Source of the DNA: Corallococcus interemptor
Lineage (GTDB): Bacteria; Myxococcota; Myxococcia; Myxococcales; Myxococcaceae
Length of the DNA: 41,522 nt
NCBI RefSeq assembly: GCF_003668875.1
Contig: NZ_RAWM01000076.1
Span: 1-41,522, forward strand
Direction: 5' to 3'
Position numbers and translations under genes: made by a program
Part shown: positions 15,114 through 22,546 of the stretch, piece after piece
Numbering within the stretch: the stretch's first letter is position 1
How the letters are laid out: each line of letters opens with the position of its first letter
The notes under the pieces: model-generated
The model's database searches: none
Seen by the model: only the letters and a program-made list of their open reading frames with translations
What the model was told of the DNA's origin: nothing

Positions 15114-15201
15114 GCAGTCGCGACACCCGGAAGTCCAGGGGCCTTGGGGGAGCGTCCTCACCGGCGCTTCCGCGCCCCATCGCGGTCAGCGGAGAAGAAC
15201 A

Positions 15202-16458
15202 GTGTCAAACCGTCGAGTCGTCATCACCGGAACCGGCATCATTTCTGCGCTGGGCACCGGCACCGAGAAGAACTGGCAGGCGATGCTGGCCGGGCAGTCC
15301 GGCATCAGCACGATCACCCGTTTCGATCTGGGGAAGCTCGACGCGCGCATCGCGGGCGAGGTGAAGGACTTCCAGCCCGAGCAGTTCATCGACAGGCGCG
15401 AAGTGCGCCGGATGGACCTGTTCGCCCAGTACGCGATGGCCGCGGCCGACATGGCGGTGAAGGAGTCGGGCCTGCCCATCGGCCCGGACGCACCCCATGG
15501 CTACATCCCGGAGCGCGTGGGTGTCATCGTGGGCTCCGGCATCGGCGGCATCTCCTCCCTGGAGGAGCAGCACCGCAAGGGGCTGGAGAAGGGGTTCGAC
15601 CGCCTGTCGCCCTTCTTCATCATCCAGATGATCATCAACATGGCGCCTGGGCTCATCTCCATGCGCTACAACTGCAAGGGGCCCAACTGGTCCCCGGTGT
15701 CGGCGTGCGCCACCAGCGCGCACGCCATCGGCGAGGCCTGGAAGTCCATCCGCCTGGGTGAGACGGACGCGGCCATCGCGGGCGGCGCGGAGGCGGCCAT
15801 CACGCCCCTGGGCATGGGCGGCTTCTCCGTGATGAAGGCCCTGTCCACGCGCAACGACGACCCGGCGCGCGCCAGCCGTCCCTTCGACAAGGAGCGCGAC
15901 GGCTTCGTGATGGGCGAGGGCGCGGGCATTGTCGTGCTGGAGGAGCTGGAGGCCGCGAAGAAGCGCGGCGCCAACATCCTGGCGGAGGTGGTGGGGTACG
16001 GCGCCAACTCGGACGCGTACCACGTCACCCAGCCTGCCCCCGAGGGCGAGGGCGCGGCGCGCTGCATGCGCCTGGCGCTGGAGTCCGCGGGCATGCGGCC
16101 GGAGCAGGTGGGCTACGTCAACGCCCACGGCACGTCCACGCCGTTCAACGACGCCAACGAGACCAAGGCCCTGAAGGCCGTGTTCGGCGACCACGCGCGC
16201 AAGCTGGCGGTGTCGTCCACCAAGTCCATGACGGGCCACATGCTCGGCGCGGCGGGTGGCGCGGAGGCCGTGGTGAGCGTGCAGGTGCTCACGAAGAACG
16301 TGCTGCCGCCCACCATCAACATGACGTCGCCGGACCCCGACTGCGACCTGGACTACGTGCCCAACACGGCGCGTGACGCCCGCGTCGACGCGGTGATGAG
16401 CAACTCGTTCGGCTTCGGCGGCACCAACGCGGTGCTGGTGTTCAAGCGCTTCAGCTGA
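15202..16458 (+). CDS. fabF: 3-oxoacyl-ACP synthase II FabF
   Basis: This 418-residue elongating condensing enzyme starts at GTG ([10 protein letters not shown]), with GGAG nine bases upstream. The catalytic triad is C169 in [10 protein letters not shown]309 in NAHGTSTP and H346 in GHMLGAAGG. It extends acyl-ACP with malonyl-ACP. It is the last gene of the fab operon here; a strong hairpin follows at 16467. Confidence 0.96.
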   Translation: MSNRRVVITGTGIISALGTGTEKNWQAMLAGQSGISTITRFDLGKLDARIAGEVKDFQPEQFIDRREVRRMDLFAQYAMAAADMAVKESGLPIGPDAPHGYIPERVGVIVGSGIGGISSLEEQHRKGLEKGFDRLSPFFIIQMIINMAPGLISMRYNCKGPNWSPVSACATSAHAIGEAWKSIRLGETDAAIAGGAEAAITPLGMGGFSVMKALSTRNDDPARASRPFDKERDGFVMGEGAGIVVLEELEAAKKRGANILAEVVGYGANSDAYHVTQPAPEGEGAARCMRLALESAGMRPEQVGYVNAHGTSTPFNDANETKALKAVFGDHARKLAVSSTKSMTGHMLGAAGGAEAVVSVQVLTKNVLPPTINMTSPDPDCDLDYVPNTARDARVDAVMSNSFGFGGTNAVLVFKRFS

Positions 16459-16466
16459 CCGCCCTT

Positions 16467-16494
16467 GGGGCCCCGCCCCAGGGGCGCGGGCCCC
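16467..16494 (+). terminator. Strong GC hairpin between fabF and rpiB
   Basis: GGGGCCCCGCCCC, one base, then GGGGCGCGGGCCCC pair almost fully (one bulge). The stem begins 9 bases after the fabF stop. There is no T-tract, so it may be a rho-assisted terminator or an mRNA 3-prime stabiliser that separates the fab and rpiB-glyA units. Confidence 0.5.
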
Positions 16495-16513
16495 GCTTCA
16501 ACGGAGTCCGGCC

Positions 16514-16960
16514 GTGAAAGTCATCCTCGCCTCCGACCACGCGGGCATCGAGCTGCGCCAGGAGCTGGTGGCGCTCCTGAAGGAGCGCGGCACCGAGTTC
16601 CAGGACCTGGGCCCCCAGACGCGCGAGTCCGTGGACTACCCGGACTTCGCCTCGCGGGTGGCGCAGCAGGTGGTTTCCGAGCCCGGCACGCTGGGCGTGC
16701 TGGTGTGCGGCACCGGCATCGGAATGAGCATCGTGGCCAACAAGCACCGGGGCATCCGGGCGGCCCTGTGCACGTCTGAGTTCGAGGCGCGGATGACCCG
16801 CGCGCACAACGACGCCAACGTGTTGTGCCTGGGCCAGCGCGTGGTGGGCGCGGGTGTCGCTCGCGGCATCCTGGAGGCCTTCCTCTCCACCGCCTTCGAG
16901 GGCGGCCGCCACGAGAAGCGCGTCCAGAAGATTCGCGACGTCGAGGCCCAGCAGCGCTGA
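16514..16960 (+). CDS. rpiB: Ribose-5-phosphate isomerase B
   Basis: This 148-residue RpiB/LacAB-family isomerase interconverts ribose-5-phosphate and ribulose-5-phosphate. It starts at GTG with M-K-V-I-L-A-S-D-H-A-G; the DHAG motif holds the phosphate and H99-type residues lie in TRAHNDANVLCLG. C65 in VLVCGTGIGMSI is the expected catalytic base. The gene sits next to glyA, as in many bacteria. A hairpin separates it from fabF. Confidence 0.94.
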   Translation: MKVILASDHAGIELRQELVALLKERGTEFQDLGPQTRESVDYPDFASRVAQQVVSEPGTLGVLVCGTGIGMSIVANKHRGIRAALCTSEFEARMTRAHNDANVLCLGQRVVGAGVARGILEAFLSTAFEGGRHEKRVQKIRDVEAQQR

Positions 16961-17020
16961 CGGGCTTGGCAGGCGTCCCTTACGCAGTCCCCTTCGTTCG
17001 TACGCCAGGAGGCAACCCCC

Positions 17021-18277
17021 ATGGAGAACACCCGCACGCTGTCCCAGGTGGATCCTGAAATCGCCCAGGTGCTCCGGCACGAGACGGAGCGTCAGGAGGA
17101 GGGGCTGGAGCTCATCGCCTCGGAGAACTTCGTCTCCCCGGCGGTGCTGGAGGCGGTGGGCTCCGTGCTCACCAACAAGTACGCGGAAGGCTACCCCGGC
17201 AAGCGCTACTACGGCGGCTGCGAGGTGGTGGACGTGGCGGAGAACCTGGCCATCGCGCGCGCGAAGGAGCTGTTCGGCGCGGACGCGGTGAACGTGCAGG
17301 CGCACTCCGGCAGCCAGGCCAACATGGGCGCCTTCATGGCGCTGATGAAGCCGGGCGACACCATGCTGTCGCTGGACCTGAACTCCGGCGGCCACCTCAC
17401 CCACGGCGCGTCGTTCAACTTCTCCGGCAAGCTCTACAAGGTCGTCCACTACGGCCTGTCCCGCGACACGGAGACCATCGACTTCGCGCAGGTGGAGTCG
17501 CTGGCCCTGGAGCACAAGCCCAAGGTGCTGGTGGTGGGCGCGAGCGCATACCCGCGCACGCTCGACTTCGCGAAGTTCCGCGAGATCGCCGACAAGGTGG
17601 GCGCCGCCATGCTGGTGGACATGGCCCACATCGCGGGCCTGGTGGCCGCGGGCGTGCACCCGTCGCCCGTGCCCTTCGCGGAAATCGTCACCACGACGAC
17701 GCACAAGACGCTGCGCGGTCCGCGTGGCGGCATGGTGCTGTCGCGCGAGGCCTTCGCGAAGACCATCAACAGCCAGATCTTCCCCGGCATCCAGGGCGGC
17801 CCGCTGATGCACGCCATCGCGGGCAAGGCGGTGGCCTTCAAGGAGGCGCTGTCGCCGGAGTTCAAGACGTACCAGAAGCAGATTGTCGCCAACGCGCAGG
17901 CGCTGGCGGAGGCGCTGAAGAGCGCGGGCCTGCGGCTGTGCTCGGGCGGCACGGACAACCACCTGATGCTGGTGGACCTGCGCGCCAAGAAGCTCACCGG
18001 CAAGGTGGCCGAGGACGTGCTGGGCAAGGCGGGCATCACGGTCAACAAGAACATGATCCCCTTCGACCCGGAGAAGCCCACGACGACGTCCGGCGTGCGC
18101 GTGGGCACCCCGGCCATCACCACGCGCGGCATGCGCGAGGCGGAGATGGCGGTGGTGGGCCGGCTCATCGGGCAGGCGCTGGACGCCGCGCAGGACGACG
18201 CCGCGCTCGCGCGGGTCAAGGGGCAGGTGAAGGAGCTGGCGCAGGGCTTCCCGCTGTACGCCTCGCGGTTGAAGTAA
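17021..18277 (+). CDS. glyA: Serine hydroxymethyltransferase
   Basis: This 418-residue PLP enzyme converts serine and tetrahydrofolate to glycine and 5,10-methylene-tetrahydrofolate. K229 in [14 protein letters not shown] binds PLP; other motifs are [20 protein letters not shown] and [13 protein letters not shown]. The ATG at 17021 is preceded by AGGAGG about eight bases upstream. The length and motifs match bacterial GlyA closely. nrdR begins 7 bases after its stop. Confidence 0.97.
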   Translation: MENTRTLSQVDPEIAQVLRHETERQEEGLELIASENFVSPAVLEAVGSVLTNKYAEGYPGKRYYGGCEVVDVAENLAIARAKELFGADAVNVQAHSGSQANMGAFMALMKPGDTMLSLDLNSGGHLTHGASFNFSGKLYKVVHYGLSRDTETIDFAQVESLALEHKPKVLVVGASAYPRTLDFAKFREIADKVGAAMLVDMAHIAGLVAAGVHPSPVPFAEIVTTTTHKTLRGPRGGMVLSREAFAKTINSQIFPGIQGGPLMHAIAGKAVAFKEALSPEFKTYQKQIVANAQALAEALKSAGLRLCSGGTDNHLMLVDLRAKKLTGKVAEDVLGKAGITVNKNMIPFDPEKPTTTSGVRVGTPAITTRGMREAEMAVVGRLIGQALDAAQDDAALARVKGQVKELAQGFPLYASRLK

Positions 18278-18284
18278 TCCGCCC

Positions 18285-18788
18285 GTGCGCTGCCCCTTCT
18301 GCCAGGACCCGGAGAACAAGGTCATCGACTCGCGGGAGTCGCACGAGGGCTCCGTCATCCGGCGGCGCCGCGAGTGCCTGGCCTGCAAGCGCCGCTTCAC
18401 CACGTACGAGCGGGTGGAGGAGCTCTACCCGCTCATCGTGAAGAAGGACGGACGGCGCGAGGCCTTCGACCGCGAGAAGATGCTCAACGGCCTGAAGAAG
18501 GCGTGTGAGAAGCGCCCGGTGTCCGCCGCGCAGCTGGAGGCGACGGTGGAGGACATCGAGCGGCTGCTCCAGGGGATGGGGGAGAAGGAGGTCGCCTCCT
18601 CATCCATTGGCGAGCACGTGATGCGGCGGTTACAGCAGCTGGACGAGGTGGCCTACGTGCGCTTCGCGTCCGTGTACCGCAGCTTCCGGGACATCTCCGA
18701 GTTCATGCACGAGCTGAAGGATCTGCTCGAGGACCAGGAGCGAGAGCGCAAGGCGAAGCCGCCTGTGACTCCGCCCAAGGACGGTTAG
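18285..18788 (+). CDS. nrdR: Transcriptional repressor NrdR
   Basis: This 167-residue regulator represses ribonucleotide reductase genes. A zinc ribbon uses C3, C6, C31 and C34 (MRCPFCQ and [11 protein letters not shown]). An ATP-cone domain follows at about 49-139 ([19 protein letters not shown]). It starts at GTG seven bases after glyA, and ribD follows 10 bases later. The order glyA-nrdR-ribD is common in proteobacteria. No NrdR box was recognised in the window, so the targets are elsewhere. Confidence 0.95.
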   Translation: MRCPFCQDPENKVIDSRESHEGSVIRRRRECLACKRRFTTYERVEELYPLIVKKDGRREAFDREKMLNGLKKACEKRPVSAAQLEATVEDIERLLQGMGEKEVASSSIGEHVMRRLQQLDEVAYVRFASVYRSFRDISEFMHELKDLLEDQERERKAKPPVTPPKDG

Positions 18789-18798
18789 GAAGGGCGGT

Positions 18799-19962
18799 AT
18801 GCGCTTGCTCACGCGGTCACGGTTGCAGGCGGTGAAGACGCCCCGCTCCAAGCGCGCGGCGGACTTCGACCACGCGGTGGCCGAGTTCTTCATGCGCATC
18901 GCCCTGGAAGAGGCCGCCAAGGGCCTGGGCCGCACCAGCCCCAACCCCGTGGTGGGCGCGGTGCTGGTGAAGGGCGGGCGCATCATCGCGCGCGGCCACC
19001 ACAAGAAGGCCGGCACGGCGCACGCGGAGGTCGTGGCGCTGGAGGCCGCGGGCTCCAAGGCGCGCGGCGCGGACCTCTACACGACGCTGGAGCCGTGCGA
19101 CCACTACGGGCGCACCCCGCCGTGCAGCCTGGCGGTGCTGGAGGCCGGCGTGCGGCGCGTGTTCAGCGCGTCGTCGGACCCCAACCCGCTCGTCAGCGGC
19201 AAGGGGCTCAACCGGCTCAAGCGCGGCGGCGTGGCGGTGGTGACGCACGTCCTCAAGGACGAGGCGGACGCGCTCAACCGGCCCTTCTTCAAGATGATGC
19301 GCACCGGCCTGCCCTGGGTGACGCTCAAGGCCGCGGTGACGCTGGACGGGAAGATCGCCGCGCCTTCCGGCGACTCGAAGTGGGTGACGGGCGAGGCGTC
19401 GCGCGCGTGGGTGCACCGGCTGCGCGACCAGGTGGACGCCATCCTCGTGGGCGCCAACACCGTGCGCATGGACGACCCGCAGCTCACCACGCGGCTGCCT
19501 GGCGGCGGGGGCAAGGACCCGGTGCGCGTGGTGGTGGACTCGCACCTCAAGCTGTCCCCGGGGCACACCGTCTTCACGCAGCGCAGCCCCGCGCGCACCG
19601 TCATCGCCACGCTGGAGGACCCGGAGGGCCGGCGCGCCCGCCGCTTCCTGGCCCAGGGCGTGGAGGTGTGGAACGTGCGCGCGAAGCAGGACCGCGTGGA
19701 CCTGAAGGCCGTGCTCAAGCGCGTGAAGAAGGAGGGCTTGAACCACGTGCTCGTGGAGGGAGGCGCGGGCCTGTACGGCACGCTGCTGCGCGAGCACCTG
19801 GCGGATGCGCTCGCCCTGTTCGTCGCTCCCAAGCTGGTGGGCGCCGGGGGGCTGTCCTGGGCGGGGGAGCTGGGCGTGAAGGACATGGCCCACGCCCTGG
19901 CCGTGAAGGACCTGACGATGGAGAAGGTGGGGGACGACGTCCTCCTGCGCGCCCTGCTCTGA
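18799..19962 (+). CDS. ribD: Riboflavin biosynthesis deaminase/reductase RibD
   Basis: This 387-residue bifunctional enzyme deaminates the pyrimidine precursor and reduces its sugar side chain. The deaminase domain has H75 and E77 in AHAEVVALEA and the zinc cysteines in EPCDHYGRTPPC (C100, C109). The reductase half starts near 170 and includes VTLKAAVTLDGKIA and VEGGAGLYGTLL. The start at 18799 has AGGAAGG upstream. It adds about 30 basic residues before the usual beginning at FMRIALEEA; an internal start at the later Met is possible. It follows nrdR and precedes ribE. Confidence 0.94.
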   Translation: MRLLTRSRLQAVKTPRSKRAADFDHAVAEFFMRIALEEAAKGLGRTSPNPVVGAVLVKGGRIIARGHHKKAGTAHAEVVALEAAGSKARGADLYTTLEPCDHYGRTPPCSLAVLEAGVRRVFSASSDPNPLVSGKGLNRLKRGGVAVVTHVLKDEADALNRPFFKMMRTGLPWVTLKAAVTLDGKIAAPSGDSKWVTGEASRAWVHRLRDQVDAILVGANTVRMDDPQLTTRLPGGGGKDPVRVVVDSHLKLSPGHTVFTQRSPARTVIATLEDPEGRRARRFLAQGVEVWNVRAKQDRVDLKAVLKRVKKEGLNHVLVEGGAGLYGTLLREHLADALALFVAPKLVGAGGLSWAGELGVKDMAHALAVKDLTMEKVGDDVLLRALL

Positions 19963-19990
19963 GGGGCCAGCGCCCCGCCGGGGCATCCGT

Positions 19991-19996
19991 TATAAG
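19991..19996 (+). promoter_or_regulatory. -10-like TATAAG 8 bases before ribE start
   Basis: TATAAG ends 8 bases before the ribE ATG, with no Shine-Dalgarno sequence between them. Transcription from it would start at or beside the ATG, giving a leaderless message. No -35 was recognised. Confidence 0.4.
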
Positions 19997-20004
19997 TCCT
20001 GGCC

Positions 20005-20670
20005 ATGTTCACCGGCCTCATCCAGGACACTGGCACCATCACCCGCGTCACCTCTGGCGCGATGACCGACTTCTGGATTCGCACCTCGCTGGGCGCGGAA
20101 GGCTTCGCCCTGGGGGAATCCATCGCCGTGGACGGCGCGTGCCTCACGGTGGTGGAGAAGGGCGGGGACACCTTCCGCGTCCAGGCCGCCCCGGAGACGC
20201 TGCGGCGCACCACCCTGGGCGCCCGGAAGGCGGGCGACCGGGTGAACCTGGAGCGGGCGCTCGCGCTGGGGGACCGGCTGGGCGGGCACCTGGTGTCGGG
20301 CCACGTGGACGCCGTCAGTGAAGTGCTGGAGACGTTCGCCGAGGGCGGCTCGTGGGTGATGGTGTTCCGGCTGCCCCCGGAGCTGGCCCCCTGCTTCATC
20401 GAGAAGGGCTCCGTCACCATCGACGGCATCAGCCTCACGGTGAACGCGGTGGATGCCAGCACCTTCCGGGTGCAGCTGATTCCGGAGACGCAACAGCGCA
20501 CCACCCTGCACGGCAAGGGGCCCGGGGCCCAGGTGAACCTGGAGGGCGACCTCATTGGCAAGTACGTGGCCCGGCTGTACGCCCTCCGGGGCGCCCCGGA
20601 GGCGGCCGCCCAGGGGACGGGGCTGACGGAGGCGGTGGTGCGGGCGGCGGGTTTCAGCCCTCGCGGGTAG
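20005..20670 (+). CDS. ribE: Riboflavin synthase alpha chain
   Basis: This 221-residue protein makes riboflavin by dismutation of two 6,7-dimethyl-8-ribityllumazine molecules. It begins MFTGLIQDTGTI, the conserved N-terminus of riboflavin synthase. Two homologous lumazine-binding domains are seen: one with SIAVDGACLTVV and VNLERALALGDRLGGHLVSGHVD, the other with GSVTIDGISLTVN and VNLEGDLIGKYV. ribH follows 27 bases later; the ribBA gene that often lies between them is absent. Confidence 0.95.
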   Translation: MFTGLIQDTGTITRVTSGAMTDFWIRTSLGAEGFALGESIAVDGACLTVVEKGGDTFRVQAAPETLRRTTLGARKAGDRVNLERALALGDRLGGHLVSGHVDAVSEVLETFAEGGSWVMVFRLPPELAPCFIEKGSVTIDGISLTVNAVDASTFRVQLIPETQQRTTLHGKGPGAQVNLEGDLIGKYVARLYALRGAPEAAAQGTGLTEAVVRAAGFSPRG

Positions 20671-20697
20671 GGGCTCGGGTGGTGTAAGGAGCGCGCC

Positions 20698-21198
20698 ATG
20701 CCTCGCTATTTCGAAGGGGATTTCCTCCCCCCCCAGGGCCGGTTCGCCATCTGCGTGTCCCGGTTCAACAGCTTCATCACGGAGGCGCTCCTGTCGGGCG
20801 CCGTGGACACGCTGGTGCGCCATGGCGTCAAGGACGACGCCATCGACGTGTACCGCTGCCCCGGCACCTATGAGCTTCCGGGCGTCACCCGCCGCGTGTC
20901 GGAGAGCGGCCAGTACGCGGGCATCATCGTCCTGGGCGCGGTGATTCGCGGCGGCACCCCCCACTTCGACTACGTGGCGGGCGAGTGCGCCAAGGGCATT
21001 GGTTCGGTGGCGTTCAGCGCGGCGGCGGGCCCCAAGCCGGCCTCGGTGACGTTCGGCGTCCTCACGTGCGATACCGTGGAGCAGGCCATTGACCGCGCGG
21101 GCGTGAAGGCGGGCAACAAGGGCGCGGAGGCCGCGCTGGCCTGCATCGAGATGGTCAACCTCTTCGCTCGCATGCCGGGCGCGGAGCGGAAGGGATAA
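20698..21198 (+). CDS. ribH: 6,7-Dimethyl-8-ribityllumazine synthase
   Basis: This 166-residue enzyme condenses the pyrimidine and a four-carbon phosphate to form lumazine, and assembles as a pentamer or 60-mer shell. Motifs are [15 protein letters not shown] (N-terminal substrate site), [25 protein letters not shown] (with the catalytic H) and [16 protein letters not shown]. It has AAGGAG eight bases before the ATG. It ends five bases before nusB, the frequent ribH-nusB order. Confidence 0.95.
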   Translation: MPRYFEGDFLPPQGRFAICVSRFNSFITEALLSGAVDTLVRHGVKDDAIDVYRCPGTYELPGVTRRVSESGQYAGIIVLGAVIRGGTPHFDYVAGECAKGIGSVAFSAAAGPKPASVTFGVLTCDTVEQAIDRAGVKAGNKGAEAALACIEMVNLFARMPGAERKG

Positions 21199-21203
21199 CC
21201 GCG

Positions 21204-21629
21204 ATGGGCGCGCGCAGAACGGCACGGGAGCGGGCGCTGCAGGCGCTCTATCAATTGGAGATGACCCAGGGCGCCACCACGCGGGAGGCCCTGGACTCGG
21301 CATGGGCCGCCTCCGCGGAGGACGGCAAGCCGGAGCCGGACGCGGTGAAGTTCGCCAAGGAGCTCGTGGAGGGCGTGGAGGCCCACCGCGAGGAGATTGA
21401 CGCGCTCATCGAACGCCACAGCCACAACTGGCGCCTGGACCGCATGTCCCGCATCGACCGGAACGTGCTCCGCCTGGGCATCTTCGAGCTGAAGTACCGC
21501 CCGGACATCCCCCGCAAGGTGACCATCAACGAGGCGGTGGAGCTGGGGAAGAACTTCGGCAACGAGGAGTCGAGCGCCTTCGTCAACGGCCTCCTGGACC
21601 GCGTCGCGGTGGCGCTCGGGAAGCCGTGA
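21204..21629 (+). CDS. nusB: Transcription antitermination factor NusB
   Basis: This 141-residue all-helical RNA-binding protein pairs with NusE (S10) at boxA to allow antitermination of rRNA transcription. It starts MGARRTARERALQALYQLEM, the usual basic N-terminus, and has RMSRIDRNVLRLGIFEL and KVTINEAVELGKNFGNEESSAFVNG, which are family hallmarks. The stop overlaps the next gene start by four bases (GTGA). Confidence 0.95.
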   Translation: MGARRTARERALQALYQLEMTQGATTREALDSAWAASAEDGKPEPDAVKFAKELVEGVEAHREEIDALIERHSHNWRLDRMSRIDRNVLRLGIFELKYRPDIPRKVTINEAVELGKNFGNEESSAFVNGLLDRVAVALGKP

Positions 21630-22117
21630 GCCAGACGCAGACCCTGGACGTGGGCCTGGAGGGCCTGGACGCGCTGAGTGGGGTGGACGCCCTCTGCCTC
21701 TTCGTGGCCGAGGACGACCGCCCCCTGCCGTCCTCCGCCGGCTACGTGGACTGGCGGCTGTGCGGCGCCCTGTCGCGCGTGCTCCAGGGTGGCTTCTTCA
21801 CCGGCGTGAAGGACGACTGGCTCCTGTTGCCGTCGGACGGGAAGCTGACCGTGCCGCGCATCTTCGTGGTGGGGCTGGGCTCCCGCAAGCGCCTGGACGC
21901 GGCCGCGCTGGGCGAGGCGCTGGCGGGCGCGGCGAAGGTCCTGAGCCGCGCGAAGGTGGAGTCGGTGGCCTTGGAGGTCCCCCAGGGGTCCTCCTTGAGT
22001 GACTCCGCCCGGGCGGAGGCCTACCAGCGGCAGTTCCTGCCCGCGTTCAAGGGGGGACGGGTGTCCCTCCTCGCGGACAAGGGGCTTGTCGGGTCGCTGT
22101 CATCCAGGAAGGGCTGA
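21626..22117 (+). CDS. Stand-alone M17-aminopeptidase N-terminal-like domain protein
   Basis: This 163-residue protein resembles the N-terminal, macro-like domain of leucyl aminopeptidases (peptidase family M17): after VDALCLFVAEDDRPLP it has LTVPRIFVVGLGSRKRLDAAALGEALAGAAKVL and SVALEVPQG. The catalytic C-terminal domain, with its zinc-binding motifs, is missing; the frame ends at SSLSSRKG. The GTG start overlaps the nusB stop (GTGA), so it is translated with nusB. It is not obviously a broken gene, since the frame is open and the coupling is tight. Its function is unknown; it may have lost catalysis and kept a ligand-binding or regulatory role. Confidence 0.75.
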   Translation: MSQTQTLDVGLEGLDALSGVDALCLFVAEDDRPLPSSAGYVDWRLCGALSRVLQGGFFTGVKDDWLLLPSDGKLTVPRIFVVGLGSRKRLDAAALGEALAGAAKVLSRAKVESVALEVPQGSSLSDSARAEAYQRQFLPAFKGGRVSLLADKGLVGSLSSRKG

Positions 22118-22171
22118 CGCACAGCGTCCGGGTGGGGGTTCTGCTAGCATCTGGCCCTTGAGGCGCGTGCG

Positions 22172-22546
22172 ATGAAGTTCAAGGTGTTGATCGTCGAGGA
22201 CTCCAAGGTGTCGCGCGAGCACATCGCCGCGACCGTGGAGGCCGTGGATGGCGTGGAGGCCATTGCCACCTCCAGCGGCTTCGAGGCGCTGAAGCTGCTG
22301 CCGCGCCAGCGCTTCGACCTCATCATCACCGACATCAACATGCCCGACATCAACGGGCTGGAGCTCATCAACTTCGTCAAGAAGAACCCCAACTACCGGG
22401 ACGTGCCGCTCATCATCATCACCACCGAGGGGCGTGAACAGGACCGCTCCAGGGGGATGGCGCTGGGCGCCGCGGGCTACCTGGTGAAGCCGTTCCAGCC
22501 GGAGGACCTGGAGGCGCTCCTGCGGCGCTTCCTGAAGCCGCTGTGA
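22172..22546 (+). CDS. cheY: CheY-like single-domain response regulator (cluster start)
   Basis: This 124-residue receiver-only protein opens the chemosensory cluster. It has E9-D10, the phospho-acceptor D54 in LIITDINMPD, the switch threonine in IIITTEG and the lysine in YLVKPF. There is no output domain, so it acts by protein binding or as a phosphate sink for the CheA next to it. Its stop overlaps the cheA start by four bases (GTGA). A TGCTAGCAT extended -10-like sequence lies at 22142-22150, 21 bases before the ATG. Confidence 0.93.
   Translation: MKFKVLIVEDSKVSREHIAATVEAVDGVEAIATSSGFEALKLLPRQRFDLIITDINMPDINGLELINFVKKNPNYRDVPLIIITTEGREQDRSRGMALGAAGYLVKPFQPEDLEALLRRFLKPL

Noticed and set aside
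16451-18403. A 650-codon open frame on the minus strand opposite rpiB, glyA and the start of nrdR
   Set aside because: It is the mirror of well-recognised genes and has no domain.
18660-18798. A possible FMN riboswitch before ribD
   Set aside because: The region is the end of nrdR and only ten bases separate it from ribD; there is no room and no conserved riboswitch core.
22118-22171. A sigma-54 promoter before the che cluster
   Set aside because: TGGCCC-TTGAG bears only partial resemblance to TGGCAC-N5-TTGCA; the second element is not matched.
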